The notes under the pieces: generated by a model
What the model was told of the DNA's origin: nothing
The model's database searches: none
Seen by the model: the letters and a program-made list of their open reading frames with translations, nothing else
Shown: positions 50,560-59,954 of the stretch, piece after piece
Position numbering within the stretch: the first letter of the stretch is position 1
How the letters are laid out: the number at the start of each line of letters is the position of its first letter
NCBI GenBank assembly: GCA_934463425.1
Contig: CAKSJP010000003.1
Location: 56,552 to 120,551 of the forward strand
Reading direction: 5' to 3'
DNA length: 64,000 nucleotides
Origin: an uncultured Ruminococcus sp.
GTDB lineage: Bacteria > Bacillota > Clostridia > Oscillospirales > Ruminococcaceae
Made by a program: the position numbers and the translations under genes

Positions 50560-51636
50560 ATGCTGGATAAGCTTCGGCAAATGGAAGAAAATTATCGCGC
50601 CATCCAGGAGAAACTGATGGATCCGGATGTGGTGGAAGATAATCAGCAGTATGCACAGCTCATGCGCGAATACAAGCATATGCAGCCTATCATTGAAAAG
50701 TATCACGAATATCTTCGTGCACAGCGGAATTTTACAGAAGCCAAAGAACTGCTGGATGGGGAGACGGATCCGGAACTGCAGGAGATGGCACAGGCTGAAC
50801 GGGAACAAAGCCGGGATGCCATGGAGCAGCTTCAGGAAGCGCTGAAGCGGCTTTTGCTGCCGAAGGATCCGAATGATGACCGCAATGTTATCATTGAGAT
50901 CCGCGGCGGCGCAGGCGGAGAAGAGGCTTCTTTGTTCGCGGCATCGCTCTATCGGATGTACACAATGTATGCTGAAACGCGAGGATGGAAGCAGGAGATC
51001 CTCAGCGTCAATGAAACCGGATTGGGCGGCTTTAAAGAAATCAGCTTTTCGATCATGGGCGAGGGCGCTTATTCTCGTTTGAAATATGAGAGCGGTGTCC
51101 ATCGGGTGCAGCGTGTGCCGGAGACCGAGTCACAGGGACGTATTCACACTTCCACGGTTACGGTGGCGGTACTGGCAGAGGCAGATGAGGTAGCGGTAGA
51201 CATCAGCCCTACTGATCTGCGTATCGATGTATTCCGTGCCAGCGGTGCCGGCGGACAGCATATCAATAAAACGGAATCTGCGGTTCGCATCACGCATCTT
51301 CCAACCGGACTGGTAGTAGAGTGTCAGGATGAGCGCAGTCAGTATAAAAATAAAGACAAGGCGATGAAAATTCTCCGTTCCCGGCTGTATGAACAGATGC
51401 AGCAGGAGCAGAATGCCAAGATCGCTTCAGAGCGTCGGCTTCAGGTGGGAACCGGCGACCGCTCAGAGCGGATTCGCACCTATAATTTTCCGCAGGGACG
51501 CATGACCGACCATCGTATTGGTTTGACGCTGTATCAGTTGGAAGATATCATGAACGGCAATTTGGATGAAGTATTGGATGCCCTCGCCACCGCCGATGAA
51601 CTGGCGCGGCTGGCAGGACAGCAGGAAGAGGCGTAA
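50560..51636 (+). CDS. prfA: peptide chain release factor 1
   Basis: A 358-residue RF1. The GGQ motif lies in [18 protein letters not shown], and the N-terminal coiled region and decoding domain have the expected length. It ends translation at UAA and UAG. Operon order DUF951-prfA-sua5-coaE-M18 is compact. Confidence 0.95.
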   Translation: MLDKLRQMEENYRAIQEKLMDPDVVEDNQQYAQLMREYKHMQPIIEKYHEYLRAQRNFTEAKELLDGETDPELQEMAQAEREQSRDAMEQLQEALKRLLLPKDPNDDRNVIIEIRGGAGGEEASLFAASLYRMYTMYAETRGWKQEILSVNETGLGGFKEISFSIMGEGAYSRLKYESGVHRVQRVPETESQGRIHTSTVTVAVLAEADEVAVDISPTDLRIDVFRASGAGGQHINKTESAVRITHLPTGLVVECQDERSQYKNKDKAMKILRSRLYEQMQQEQNAKIASERRLQVGTGDRSERIRTYNFPQGRMTDHRIGLTLYQLEDIMNGNLDEVLDALATADELARLAGQQEEA

Positions 51637-51641
51637 AGACA

Positions 51642-52655
51642 GTGGAGACGAAATTACTTTCAGACCATGCAGGAGATCTGCTGGCGGCGGCGGCAATGCT
51701 GCGCAGCGGAAAAGTAGTAGGCATTCCCACAGAGACCGTTTACGGACTGGCGGCAGATGCGCGAAATCCGGAGGCAGTGCGGCAGATCTTTGCCGCAAAG
51801 GGCAGACCGGCAGACAATCCGCTGATCGTGCATATTGCAGAGATGCAGGCGCTGGAACAGGTCGCTGCGTCTGTGCCGCCGCTGGCGGTGAAACTGGCAG
51901 AACGCTTCTGGCCGGGGCCGCTGACGATGATCCTGCCGAAGCGCAGTGATATTCCGGAGATCACATCCGGCGGTCTGGATACTGTCGGCATCCGCATGCC
52001 GTCTCATCCGGTCGCACAGGCGCTGATACGGCTTTCTGGTGTGCCTATCGCAGCGCCGTCAGCGAACATTTCCGGCTATCCCAGTCCCACAACGGCACAG
52101 CATGTCATGCGGGATATGCAGGGCAAGATCGCGGCCGTTGTAGACGGCGGCGCATGTTCTGTAGGAGTTGAGTCGACAGTCATTGCTCTGGAAAATGAGG
52201 ATACCGTACGAATTTTGCGCCCGGGATATGTCACAAAGGAAATGCTGGAGGAGATCGCACCTCAGGTAACATTGGATCCGGCGATCCTGCACCAGCTGAA
52301 AGAAGGACAGACGGTGCGGTCTCCGGGGATGAAGTATCAGCATTATTCTCCCCGTGCGCATGTGATCCTGGTAGAAGGACAATGGGAGAACTTTGCGGCG
52401 CTTGCTGAACAGAACAAAGCAGACGGCGTGTATGCGCTGGTATTTGACGGAGAGGAAGAACAGCTCTCCCTGCCGTGCCTGACCTACGGTGCATCCGGTC
52501 GGGAACAGGCACAGCAGATTTTTTCAAAATTGCGGGAATTGGATGACATGGGCGCGCATAAAGTTTATGTGCGTGCGCCGAAGCCGGAGGGGATCGGGCT
52601 TGCGGTATACAATCGTCTGATTCGCGCGGCAGGATTTGAGGTGATACAGGTATGA
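51642..52655 (+). CDS. ywlC: L-threonylcarbamoyladenylate synthase, Sua5 type
   Basis: A 337-residue enzyme making the TC-AMP intermediate for t6A in tRNA. The YrdC domain (about 1-200) has the KxR-type loop IPTETVYGLAADA and AAKGRPADNPLIVHI, and the extra C-terminal Sua5 domain (about 230-337) is present. It starts at GTG 51642, five bases after prfA. Its stop overlaps coaE (ATGA). Confidence 0.92.
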   Translation: METKLLSDHAGDLLAAAAMLRSGKVVGIPTETVYGLAADARNPEAVRQIFAAKGRPADNPLIVHIAEMQALEQVAASVPPLAVKLAERFWPGPLTMILPKRSDIPEITSGGLDTVGIRMPSHPVAQALIRLSGVPIAAPSANISGYPSPTTAQHVMRDMQGKIAAVVDGGACSVGVESTVIALENEDTVRILRPGYVTKEMLEEIAPQVTLDPAILHQLKEGQTVRSPGMKYQHYSPRAHVILVEGQWENFAALAEQNKADGVYALVFDGEEEQLSLPCLTYGASGREQAQQIFSKLRELDDMGAHKVYVRAPKPEGIGLAVYNRLIRAAGFEVIQV

Positions 52656-53293
52656 ACAGTCTCGATGGAGTGATGGTGATCGGTCTGACCGGTCAGACCG
52701 GTGCAGGAAAAAGCACAGTTTCTAAGGTTTTTGTGCAGAATGGGTTTCGGCTCATTGATGCAGATGCCATTTCACGCCATGTCGTTGCCCGCGGCTCACA
52801 TTGCCTGTCTGACTTGCAGGAGTGTTTTACGGATGTGATCCTGACACCGGATGGGGAATTAGACCGCAAGGTCATGGCGTCCATTGCCTTTTCAGATCAT
52901 CACAAGCTCGAAATGCTCAATACCATTATGTATCCCTATATCATGGGTGAGATCCTGCGGATGATACATCGCTTTTCCCAACAGAATCACAAGCTGATCT
53001 TATTGGATGCGCCGACGCTTTTCGAGAGCCGGGCAGACGATTTTTGTGACTTGATTATTTCTGTGGTGGCAAAGCCGGAGCTGCGGATGCAGCGGATTAT
53101 GGAACGCGATCATATCTCACAGGCAGCAGCACAGCAGCGCATGGAGATGCAGCTGACAGAGGAATTTTTCCGGCTGCATTCGGATACGGTACTGGAAAAC
53201 AATGCAAGTTTTTCAGAACTTCGGGATGCGGCACAGGAGCTTTCTGCAAAGCTGCTGCGTTACTATGAGACAAAGTTTGGCGCATTTGTATGA
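52652..53293 (+). CDS. coaE: dephospho-CoA kinase
   Basis: A 213-residue P-loop kinase for the last step of coenzyme A synthesis. Walker A is GLTGQTGAGKST (about 11-22), followed by LIDADAISRHVV and LLDAPTLFES. The start overlaps the Sua5 gene by four bases. Confidence 0.92.
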   Translation: MNSLDGVMVIGLTGQTGAGKSTVSKVFVQNGFRLIDADAISRHVVARGSHCLSDLQECFTDVILTPDGELDRKVMASIAFSDHHKLEMLNTIMYPYIMGEILRMIHRFSQQNHKLILLDAPTLFESRADDFCDLIISVVAKPELRMQRIMERDHISQAAAQQRMEMQLTEEFFRLHSDTVLENNASFSELRDAAQELSAKLLRYYETKFGAFV

Positions 53294-53361
53294 AAAATCG
53301 TCTATGAGTCTGAACTGCTTTTTTGAGGTGTACAGGCTCGGAGAAATGGAGGCTTTTTTCA

Positions 53362-54765
53362 ATGGAACAGAAGGTAACACAGGCAAAGGAAAAAAAGGAA
53401 CAGCTGTTTATGCAGTCCAAGCATGGCGCAACCCGTATTTCAGCAGAGACTCAGCAGCAGAGTGATGCTTTTGCAGCGGATTACATGGCATTTTTGAATG
53501 CTTCCAAGACAGAGCGGGAAGCTGCAAAAAATGCAGTGACACTGCTGGAAGAAAAAGGATTTGTGCCCTTTACACCGGATATGAAGCTTCAGGCGGGCGA
53601 TAAGATTTATGTCAACAACCGCGGTAAAGCGATCATTGCGGCAGTGATCGGTACAGCACCGATCACAGAGGGTGTTCGTCTGTGTGCTGCGCATATTGAC
53701 TCTCCCCGTCTGGATATGAAGCAGAATCCGCTGTATGAAGATCACGAGCTGGCAATGTTTAAAACACATTATTACGGCGGCATCAAGAAGTATCAGTGGA
53801 CAACGATTCCGCTGTCTCTGCATGGCGTTGTTGTGAAGGCAGACGGCACTTCGGTAGAGGTCAATATCGGCGAGGATGCCGGTGATCCGGTATTTTGCGT
53901 GACAGATCTGCTGCCGCATCTGGCACCGCAGCAGATGAAGCGCCCGGCAACAGAAATTGTCCGCGGCGAAGAACTGAACCTGCTGGTTGGTTCTATGCCC
54001 TTTAACAAGGATGAAGAGAGCGAACAGGTCAAACTGAATATCCTGCACATTCTGAATGAGAAGTATGGCATGACGGAAACCGATTTCTTATCGGCAGAAC
54101 TGGAAGCAGTTCCGGCATTTCCGGTAAAGGAACTGGGTTTTGATCGGAGCATGATTGGCGGCTATGGTCATGATGACCGTGTCTGCGCATATCCGGCACT
54201 TCGTGCGTTATTAGACTGTGAAACTCCGGTGCACACCGCAGTCACTATTTTGACGGATAAGGAAGAAACCGGAAGCGATGGAAATACAGGACTGTGCTCT
54301 TCCTATCTGCCTTATTTCCTGGAGGATCTGGCGGATTGCTTTGGTGCAAAGGGTCGTCATGTGATGCACGCATCACAGTGTCTTTCTGCGGATGTCAATG
54401 CGGCATTTGATCCCACGTTCCCGGATGTCATGGAACAGAAGAACTGTGCATATCTGAATCATGGCGTATGCGTCACGAAGTTTACTGGTGCGCGTGGGAA
54501 GTCCGGCACTTCGGATGCTTCCGCAGAATTTGTCGGAACCATTCGCCGGGTACTGGATGCCGAAGATGTGGTTTGGCAAACTGGTGAACTGGGCAAAGTA
54601 GATGCGGGCGGCGGCGGAACTGTTGCAGCTTATATTGCAAACCTGGATATCGACACCATTGATGTTGGCGTTCCGGTATTGTCCATGCATGCACCGTTTG
54701 AGGTAGTTTCTAAATTGGATGTCTATATGACTTATCGTGCATTCTGCGCTTTTATCGCTTCGTAA
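53362..54765 (+). CDS. M18-family aminopeptidase
   Basis: A 467-residue dinuclear zinc aminopeptidase. Metal and catalytic signatures: CAAHIDSPRLDMK, GYGHDDRVCAYPAL, DKEETGSDGNTG and the C-terminal LSMHAPFEVVSKLD. I chose the ATG at 53362, nine bases after GGAGG; the frame is open to 53323. Cytoplasmic, prefers acidic or bulky N-termini in relatives. Confidence 0.92.
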   Translation: MEQKVTQAKEKKEQLFMQSKHGATRISAETQQQSDAFAADYMAFLNASKTEREAAKNAVTLLEEKGFVPFTPDMKLQAGDKIYVNNRGKAIIAAVIGTAPITEGVRLCAAHIDSPRLDMKQNPLYEDHELAMFKTHYYGGIKKYQWTTIPLSLHGVVVKADGTSVEVNIGEDAGDPVFCVTDLLPHLAPQQMKRPATEIVRGEELNLLVGSMPFNKDEESEQVKLNILHILNEKYGMTETDFLSAELEAVPAFPVKELGFDRSMIGGYGHDDRVCAYPALRALLDCETPVHTAVTILTDKEETGSDGNTGLCSSYLPYFLEDLADCFGAKGRHVMHASQCLSADVNAAFDPTFPDVMEQKNCAYLNHGVCVTKFTGARGKSGTSDASAEFVGTIRRVLDAEDVVWQTGELGKVDAGGGGTVAAYIANLDIDTIDVGVPVLSMHAPFEVVSKLDVYMTYRAFCAFIAS

Positions 54766-54817
54766 TGCAGTGATTTTAGAGCATGAAGCGGACGTTGGAA
54801 AAAATGAAGATGTTGTC

Positions 54818-54846
54818 TTGACAAGATCATAAATATATGCTATAAT
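54818..54846 (+). promoter_or_regulatory. promoter of tRNA-Pro
   Basis: Perfect TTGACA (54818-54823), 17-base spacer, perfect TATAAT (54841-54846), 38 bases before the tRNA. Confidence 0.85.
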
Positions 54847-54884
54847 ATTATTGCTTGATTTTTCAAATATCAGGCAATAATCAA

Positions 54885-54961
54885 CGAGGTGTAGCTCAGT
54901 TTGGTAGAGTGCTTGGTTTGGGACCAAGATGCCGCAGGTTCGAGTCCTGTCACCTCGACCA
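54885..54961 (+). tRNA. tRNA-Pro (anticodon TGG)
   Basis: A 77-base cloverleaf with acceptor arms CGAGGTG and CACCTCG, T-arm GCAGGTTCGAGTCCTGT and encoded CCA end. The anticodon loop TTTGGGA lies within the stem CTTGG/CCAAG, giving anticodon TGG. It is followed by an integrase gene, so its 3' end is the probable attachment site. Confidence 0.95.
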
Positions 54962-54965
54962 TATG

Positions 54966-55012
54966 TAAAACGGCTTAGATGCGAAATTTGACGCATTTAA
55001 GCCGTTTTTTTG
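54966..55012. terminator. terminator after tRNA-Pro
   Basis: AAAACGGCTTAGATGCG (54967-54983) pairs with CGCATTTAAGCCGTTTT (54992-55008) with one G-U pair. A run of T follows. Confidence 0.85.
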
Positions 55013-55053
55013 TGCTTTAATATTTCCGGCGAAAGATGGATTTTTCTCAAAAA

Positions 55054-55093
55054 TGCCAACTTTTTCGGGTATGTGCCAACGAAAAGTGCCAAC
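55054..55093. repeat. three TGCCAAC direct repeats, candidate integrase arm sites
   Basis: TGCCAAC occurs at 55054-55060, 55074-55080 and 55087-55093, spaced 20 and 13 bases start to start. Short direct repeats between the attachment site and int are typical arm-type binding sites of tyrosine integrases. Confidence 0.6.
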
Positions 55094-55095
55094 TG

Positions 55096-55127
55096 AAAAA
55101 AAACAAGGGACTTCGAAAAGGCCCTTG
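55096..55127 (-). terminator. terminator of the integrase gene
   Basis: Minus strand: CAAGGG (55127-55122) pairs with CCCTTG (55109-55104), the stem continuing after a mismatch, then T8 (55103-55096). Confidence 0.75.
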
Positions 55128-55151
55128 CATTCTTGTGGATTCTGTCATTTT

Positions 55152-56195
55152 TCAATCGTTCTTGTCGATTACGACCTTGTTGAAGTAATCGTCTATGATG
55201 CCGTCTGCCTTGTTGCGCTCGCTGTCAAAGGTTTCCTGGTATACGTTTTTGTATACATCCGGTGTACTCCAGCCGCCCATTTCCATGGCATATTTCTCTG
55301 GTACATTCAGCATGGCAGCCGTACTTGCAAAGATATGTCTGCAATCATGAAAGCGAATATCCTCAATACCGTTGTCTCGGAGCAGTCGCTTGAATCGCTT
55401 TCGGATGGTATTGGGTTTGACCGAAATAATGTGGTCTGTCTCTTTCTGGTGTGGGATTGCCTGAATTAAGTTGTAGATATGTATGGGAAGATTTACACAG
55501 CGCACACTTTTCTCTGTTTTGCAGTGGTTCACTTCTGCCCAGCCGGAATCAACTTTTACAATCTCACGGCGCACATACAGACGCATTGTTTTGGCATCGA
55601 CATCTCTGAATTGCAGCCTAGCTACTTCGCCGATACGCAGTGACAACCACATTGCAAGCAGAACAGGCAATTCACTGTCCGTGCCCTTGACGATCTTGTA
55701 GATCTCAGGCGCTGTCGGAAGCTTACGTTCTCGAACCTCTTTTTTCGGTAATCTGATGCTGCCCAGCTTGATGTCAATGTCATTTGCAATCAAAACGCTT
55801 TTCAGGAATCCATAAGCATTCTTGATGGACTTATGACTGAGACGGTGTGCATCCAGATTGATTGCGATTTGGATATCCTTTGCCGTGAGTTCTTCGATAT
55901 TGATGTCCATGATGTACTGTAACTTATTGCGGACAAGTTCTCTGTAGTTGCAGATCGTAGTCGGTTCAAGCACGCGGCTTCGGCTGTCAATAAATTGCAG
56001 CATTGCCTGCTTTACCGTGTATGGTGTGTCCTTTTCTTCGTCAATGTGTTTGAGCCACTTCGTAGCCTTGATAATGACTTCGTTTGGCGTACTGCCTGTG
56101 ATCTTGCTCTTTTTGCGGTATTTTCCACTTCCTTCAGATACCCAGGTATAGAAATTGCCGCTGTCTGTTTGCTTGATGTTGAACTTCTTTTTCAT
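55152..56195 (-). CDS. int: tyrosine recombinase (integrase)
   Basis: A 347-residue integrase. It has an N-terminal arm-binding domain, a SAM-like core-binding domain (about 58-150), and a catalytic domain with Arg187 (SLRIGEV), His283 and Arg286 in FHDCRHIFAS, Trp309 in GGWS and the nucleophile Tyr319. The start is preceded by AAAGGAG. It faces the tRNA and is last in the minus-strand operon primase-helicase-HTH-int. A terminator hairpin lies just upstream of it, so its expression is probably restrained. Confidence 0.93.
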   Translation of the reverse strand: MKKKFNIKQTDSGNFYTWVSEGSGKYRKKSKITGSTPNEVIIKATKWLKHIDEEKDTPYTVKQAMLQFIDSRSRVLEPTTICNYRELVRNKLQYIMDINIEELTAKDIQIAINLDAHRLSHKSIKNAYGFLKSVLIANDIDIKLGSIRLPKKEVRERKLPTAPEIYKIVKGTDSELPVLLAMWLSLRIGEVARLQFRDVDAKTMRLYVRREIVKVDSGWAEVNHCKTEKSVRCVNLPIHIYNLIQAIPHQKETDHIISVKPNTIRKRFKRLLRDNGIEDIRFHDCRHIFASTAAMLNVPEKYAMEMGGWSTPDVYKNVYQETFDSERNKADGIIDDYFNKVVIDKND

Positions 56196-56210
56196 TCTAA
56201 TTGCTCCTTT

Positions 56211-56255
56211 TCAAAAAAAGAGCAGACGGTACCTCGCGTTTAAGGTATCGTCTGC
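56211..56255 (-). terminator. terminator hairpin just upstream of int
   Basis: Minus strand: 56255-56243 (GCAGACGATACCT) pairs with 56234-56222 with one G-U pair, followed by TCTTTTTTT. It ends 16 bases before the int start codon. Confidence 0.8.
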
Positions 56256-56263
56256 GTTATGTG

Positions 56264-56494
56264 TTATGCGGTCATTAATTCTTCCAGTGTCAACTCGTTC
56301 ACGCAGAGGAACGTGTCCACTGTCTTTAATGTAAGGTTTTTGGCATCATGATCGTAGTTCTGGAGCGTTCTCGTGGAACAGTTCAGATACATTGCCAGTT
56401 CATCGTCAGTCAGATCATGAAGCAGCTGCCAGTAGCGAATCTTGCACCAGATGGTCTTCTGAAGCGGAATGCGCTTTTTCGTTTTCATAGCCAT
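56264..56494 (-). CDS. small HTH DNA-binding protein
   Basis: A 76-residue basic protein with a Cro/CI-like helix-turn-helix (LTDDELAMYLNCSTRTLQNY, about 28-47) and a following helix (LKTVDTFLCVNELTLEELM). AGGAGG precedes the ATG. Placed between helicase and int, it may be a repressor or an excisionase-type directionality factor. Confidence 0.75.
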   Translation of the reverse strand: MAMKTKKRIPLQKTIWCKIRYWQLLHDLTDDELAMYLNCSTRTLQNYDHDAKNLTLKTVDTFLCVNELTLEELMTA

Positions 56495-56542
56495 TGTTTG
56501 TCCCTCCTCACGGCAATAATATATGTTTATTTTGGGTGATAT

Positions 56543-58249
56543 TTACACATCAGCAGATAGTGCTGAAGAGCTTCTGTCTGTGATCTCAAAGCGTCTGATC
56601 TCAGGAGATACGATTTCATGAATGCCTGCAAATAAGAGGATATCATTCACAGTGTCGATCTGGATATTGGATTTCAATTCCTTCGGATAAGCGCCAGTTT
56701 CATTGCAGGCGGCTTTCAGTTCCTCCTTGAGGGCCTTCAAAGCATCCGGATCACAGTTGCTGGACTTATATTTGCCCCAGGCCGATACGATGCGTTGCTG
56801 ACAAGCCTTTGTGACATCGTAATCCAGGAATAATTCTTCCATGCCTTCGGTTGGCTTTCCGTAAGCCTCCAGTACCTTGCGTACAAAGGCGTGGGAATTT
56901 TTCTGCTCTTCTGCCTTCAAGGTTCTTATGTGATTCAGTTGGGTTCGCAGCTGCTGAAGACCAATGCGGTTCACCAAAGGCTTCTTTAAAATCGCATCAT
57001 AGCAAACATATGGGTTAGGCTGGTTCAGATACTGCAGGGCAAAGTCCGGATTATCTGCTGCCTTTTGGAATGCAGACAGCTGCATATAAAGCTTACCCTC
57101 CATATTTCCCAGAAGACTAAGGTCATAGTCCGGGATAAGCACCTGAATTTCACGTGGCTTTTTGCGGCCAACTCTTGCACGGCCTATGATCTGTTGTAAC
57201 TCGACCATATCACAAGTTTCCGCTACAATAAGAGACAGGTTGTCATCATGAATTGACCAGCCATTTTCCGCTACCTTTGTTGTCACCAGTGCACTCGCAT
57301 CGAAACCTTCCTGCAAAGCAATCTTTTGGATCTCATCCTTCTTGTCATCACTGGAATAGATACGCTGACTGTCTCCCAGCAGTTCTTGCATCTCTGCGCC
57401 AGCTTCCATGTCGTTGATGTAGATCAGCGCCTTTTTTCCTTGGGCGCAGAACTTCTGAATGTATTCAGCCAATTCCTTACGTTTGGCTGGGCGGTATACT
57501 GCAAATTTCAGATAAGCCCAGTCCGGCTGCATGATGTAGGTATGTTTGATTCTAGTGCAGCCTGCATCTGGTGTTACTCGTAGAAAATGCTGCATATTGT
57601 CAGGGTCAAACGGAAAGAGAGGCTTATCGGACAAATTCTCAATGTCCCATAGAATAGGAAGAACATCACTTGGCGTTGCTGTAATATAGATTCGTTTCGT
57701 ATTGTCGAGGTTGCTATTGAGAAAATTCACCACATGCTGTGGATAAAGAGAAAATGTTGCATCTTCCGCAAAACAGTGGCATTCGTCACAGATCAAAACC
57801 AGCTTTTTTCCTTGGTACTTATGCTTTTTTCTTGCAAATTCCTGGTATGTCATGACTTCCACATTATCATTGACCTTTATTTTTTCGATCAAGGCTCCCG
57901 GAATATTCGGGCATTTGATCAAATCCTTGAGCACCTGTGTTTTGCATATGCGGCGGTTTGCCAGGACAATGAGATGTGAATCCGAGGATAAGGCGGCTAT
58001 GATCAATTCCATCGCTTTTGTCTTGCCTGAGCCAGTCGGTGAGAAGACACACAAGGATTCACCGTATTCCAGCTTGTCCACATCTTTCGCATTGATGATC
58101 GAAGTCAGATATTCCTTAGAACCGCCAAGCGTAGAGCCTGTTATCAGGCAGAGGGACGCAAGCATTGGATCTTTCACATTTGCAATCTCTGCCGCATGAG
58201 CAGAGACAGCTGCCGGGTCCATTTTTTCTGGGTAAATCATAATAGACAT
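56543..58249 (-). CDS. SF2 helicase-like ATPase
   Basis: A 568-residue protein. Walker A is FSPTGSGKT (about 69-77), Walker B is DECH at about 155, motif III is ITATPSD, and motif VI is QQIIGRARVGRKKP. These are superfamily 2 helicase motifs. The last roughly 170 residues are helical with no known domain. It lies between the primase and the HTH gene and likely unwinds element DNA in replication. Confidence 0.8.
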   Translation of the reverse strand: MSIMIYPEKMDPAAVSAHAAEIANVKDPMLASLCLITGSTLGGSKEYLTSIINAKDVDKLEYGESLCVFSPTGSGKTKAMELIIAALSSDSHLIVLANRRICKTQVLKDLIKCPNIPGALIEKIKVNDNVEVMTYQEFARKKHKYQGKKLVLICDECHCFAEDATFSLYPQHVVNFLNSNLDNTKRIYITATPSDVLPILWDIENLSDKPLFPFDPDNMQHFLRVTPDAGCTRIKHTYIMQPDWAYLKFAVYRPAKRKELAEYIQKFCAQGKKALIYINDMEAGAEMQELLGDSQRIYSSDDKKDEIQKIALQEGFDASALVTTKVAENGWSIHDDNLSLIVAETCDMVELQQIIGRARVGRKKPREIQVLIPDYDLSLLGNMEGKLYMQLSAFQKAADNPDFALQYLNQPNPYVCYDAILKKPLVNRIGLQQLRTQLNHIRTLKAEEQKNSHAFVRKVLEAYGKPTEGMEELFLDYDVTKACQQRIVSAWGKYKSSNCDPDALKALKEELKAACNETGAYPKELKSNIQIDTVNDILLFAGIHEIVSPEIRRFEITDRSSSALSADV

Positions 58250-58276
58250 AATTTTTCCTCCTTTATTGCTGCGGCG

Positions 58277-59602
58277 TTACGCATGAAGCTTAACGCCGTA
58301 AAAACCACGGTTGTTCTGTCCGCCAATTCTTTTTCTGGTCTTTTCCAGTTTTTCTACGTTGACACGGTAAAATTCCTGGGAAAAGCTTGTGATATCTTGA
58401 AATACGCTACCATATACCGCGCAGAATGCCATATACAAGTCAAAGGTGCTTGTAAAAGCATCCGGATCGGAAAAGTCACAGTTTGTACAGCTGAAAACTT
58501 GGATTGCATTGTAGGCGCTGTTCAGTGGTACAAACAGTGACGACAGCATTGTATGTGCAGTACAGTTTGGGAATTTATAGTTGTTTTCTCTGAGTGCCAG
58601 ATAACTGCGAAATGCCTCTGTAGCGATGGCATCCTTCTCTGCCAGCAGCTTTTCCAGAATATATGGATCTTGCTGTTCCTTTGGAATGGAAACCGGATAA
58701 GGAATTGTAACAACTCTTCTTGCAAAAGCCGGATCGATATTGGAATACGCCATACCAATATTGTTGTTGCTGGAAATTACGATTTTGCTGGTACAGGGAA
58801 AGGATACAAATTCTTTGAACTTGACATTTGCTGTCAAATCATCATGTCCTGAAAAGGTTTTCAGATAACCAATATCTCTTGCGCCCAGGTCTAATTCGCC
58901 TTCATCTGCTGAGATTTCCATTCTGATATTACGCAGACGTGCTTTGCCAAACTCTGATAAGAGCGTTCTAACGGGCATAAAGTCTACACTTCCTTTTGAC
59001 AGAAGGCTTTTTTGCAGATTCAGCTCTGTAGATTTTCCATTGTTGCCAGAAGGTCCATATAGAAAGAAAAGGGCTTTTGCGTGAGCATCTGAAGAGAGAC
59101 AGTATCCCCAATATGTCCAGTGCAGTTTGGTCAACACTGGGTCACCACCGCTAATGGTATACAGGAAATGATCTGCAGCTGGGTGATTCAACACTGGATC
59201 TGTCACGTAGTTTGCCTCTACGCAAATTGTGGAGAAATAATCATCTGGCAGGCTAACGATTTGACCAGTCAGATTGGAAACGCAGCAGTTTCTGAAAACA
59301 GTATGCTCCTCTCCGTTTGGGATTCCTTTAAATTTTAGACTTCGAAGCATCACCTCCTTCAAAATGTCGGCGCAGTTGGGAAACGTCAATGTTACCCCAT
59401 CCTGAGCTACTAGTTGATATACCCAGTTGTAAAATTCGTTTTTGTCAACCTTTACATCCTGGCATCCATTGCGCACATAAAGATCGCCTTCATAGATCAT
59501 AAAGTGATGCGTACTGCATATATAATCCGATATCTGCGCCTCATAGATTTTCAACTGTTTGCCTTTTAGGATAGTGATGTTGTTGTTCTGCAATTCATTC
59601 AA
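58277..59602 (-). CDS. phage/plasmid primase, D5/P4-type SF3 helicase
   Basis: A 441-residue protein. LYGPSGNNGKST (about 181-192) is the Walker A loop of the D5/P4 family, and ISADEGELDLG and SFPCTSKIVISSNN fit motifs B and C. The N-terminal 150 residues are a D5-N-like region. No AEP or TOPRIM primase motif is visible, so it may be only the helicase part. Such proteins start replication of phage satellites and integrated plasmids. Confidence 0.82.
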   Translation of the reverse strand: MNELQNNNITILKGKQLKIYEAQISDYICSTHHFMIYEGDLYVRNGCQDVKVDKNEFYNWVYQLVAQDGVTLTFPNCADILKEVMLRSLKFKGIPNGEEHTVFRNCCVSNLTGQIVSLPDDYFSTICVEANYVTDPVLNHPAADHFLYTISGGDPVLTKLHWTYWGYCLSSDAHAKALFFLYGPSGNNGKSTELNLQKSLLSKGSVDFMPVRTLLSEFGKARLRNIRMEISADEGELDLGARDIGYLKTFSGHDDLTANVKFKEFVSFPCTSKIVISSNNNIGMAYSNIDPAFARRVVTIPYPVSIPKEQQDPYILEKLLAEKDAIATEAFRSYLALRENNYKFPNCTAHTMLSSLFVPLNSAYNAIQVFSCTNCDFSDPDAFTSTFDLYMAFCAVYGSVFQDITSFSQEFYRVNVEKLEKTRKRIGGQNNRGFYGVKLHA

Positions 59603-59673
59603 TTTGCATTCCTCCTAGAATTATTTTCACTTGCCAGTGGTGGCGTTATGAATACGGCTTTTTGCCTGCTTTT

Positions 59674-59702
59674 ATTATACCACACTTTTAACAATTTAAC
59701 AA
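59674..59702 (-). promoter_or_regulatory. promoter of the primase-helicase operon with tandem repeat
   Basis: Minus strand: TTGTTA (59702-59697), 17-base spacer, perfect TATAAT (59679-59674). Two adjacent copies of TTTAACAA (59687-59694 and 59695-59702, plus strand) cover the -35, a likely operator. Confidence 0.7.
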
Positions 59703-59881
59703 TGAGCTAATATATAAAAATTGATTTTTTACTGTTCAACGTAACAAGTATAGAAAAAAGTTTTGCTCCAAAAATAAAATATACAGAAAAATTATGATGA
59801 ACAGTACTTTTTCGCATGTAGAAATCTTATTTTGATTTGTGGTTATGGCATGAAATTATACTTTCTTTTTATGGGGAAGTA

Positions 59882-59890
59882 TGATATAAT
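59882..59890 (+). promoter_or_regulatory. extended -10 promoter for the orphan gene pair
   Basis: TGATATAAT (59882-59890) is an extended -10 box. The -35 region TTTCTT (59862-59867) is weak. Confidence 0.55.
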
Positions 59891-59954
59891 AAAGATGGAA
59901 TTTGTCACTGATATTCTATAAAGTGATACTAAGAATTCGAAAAGAGGATCTCAA

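Larger units (their letters stand above)
59603..59954. other. AT-rich divergent control region of the element
   Basis: About 350 bases between the minus-strand replication operon and the plus-strand orphan genes. It holds a minus-strand promoter, a tandem TTTAACAA repeat, a long-spaced ACTGTTCA/TGAACAGT inverted repeat (59731-59738, 59798-59805), and a plus-strand extended -10 promoter. This could be the lysogeny-type switch and/or the replication origin. Confidence 0.6.
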
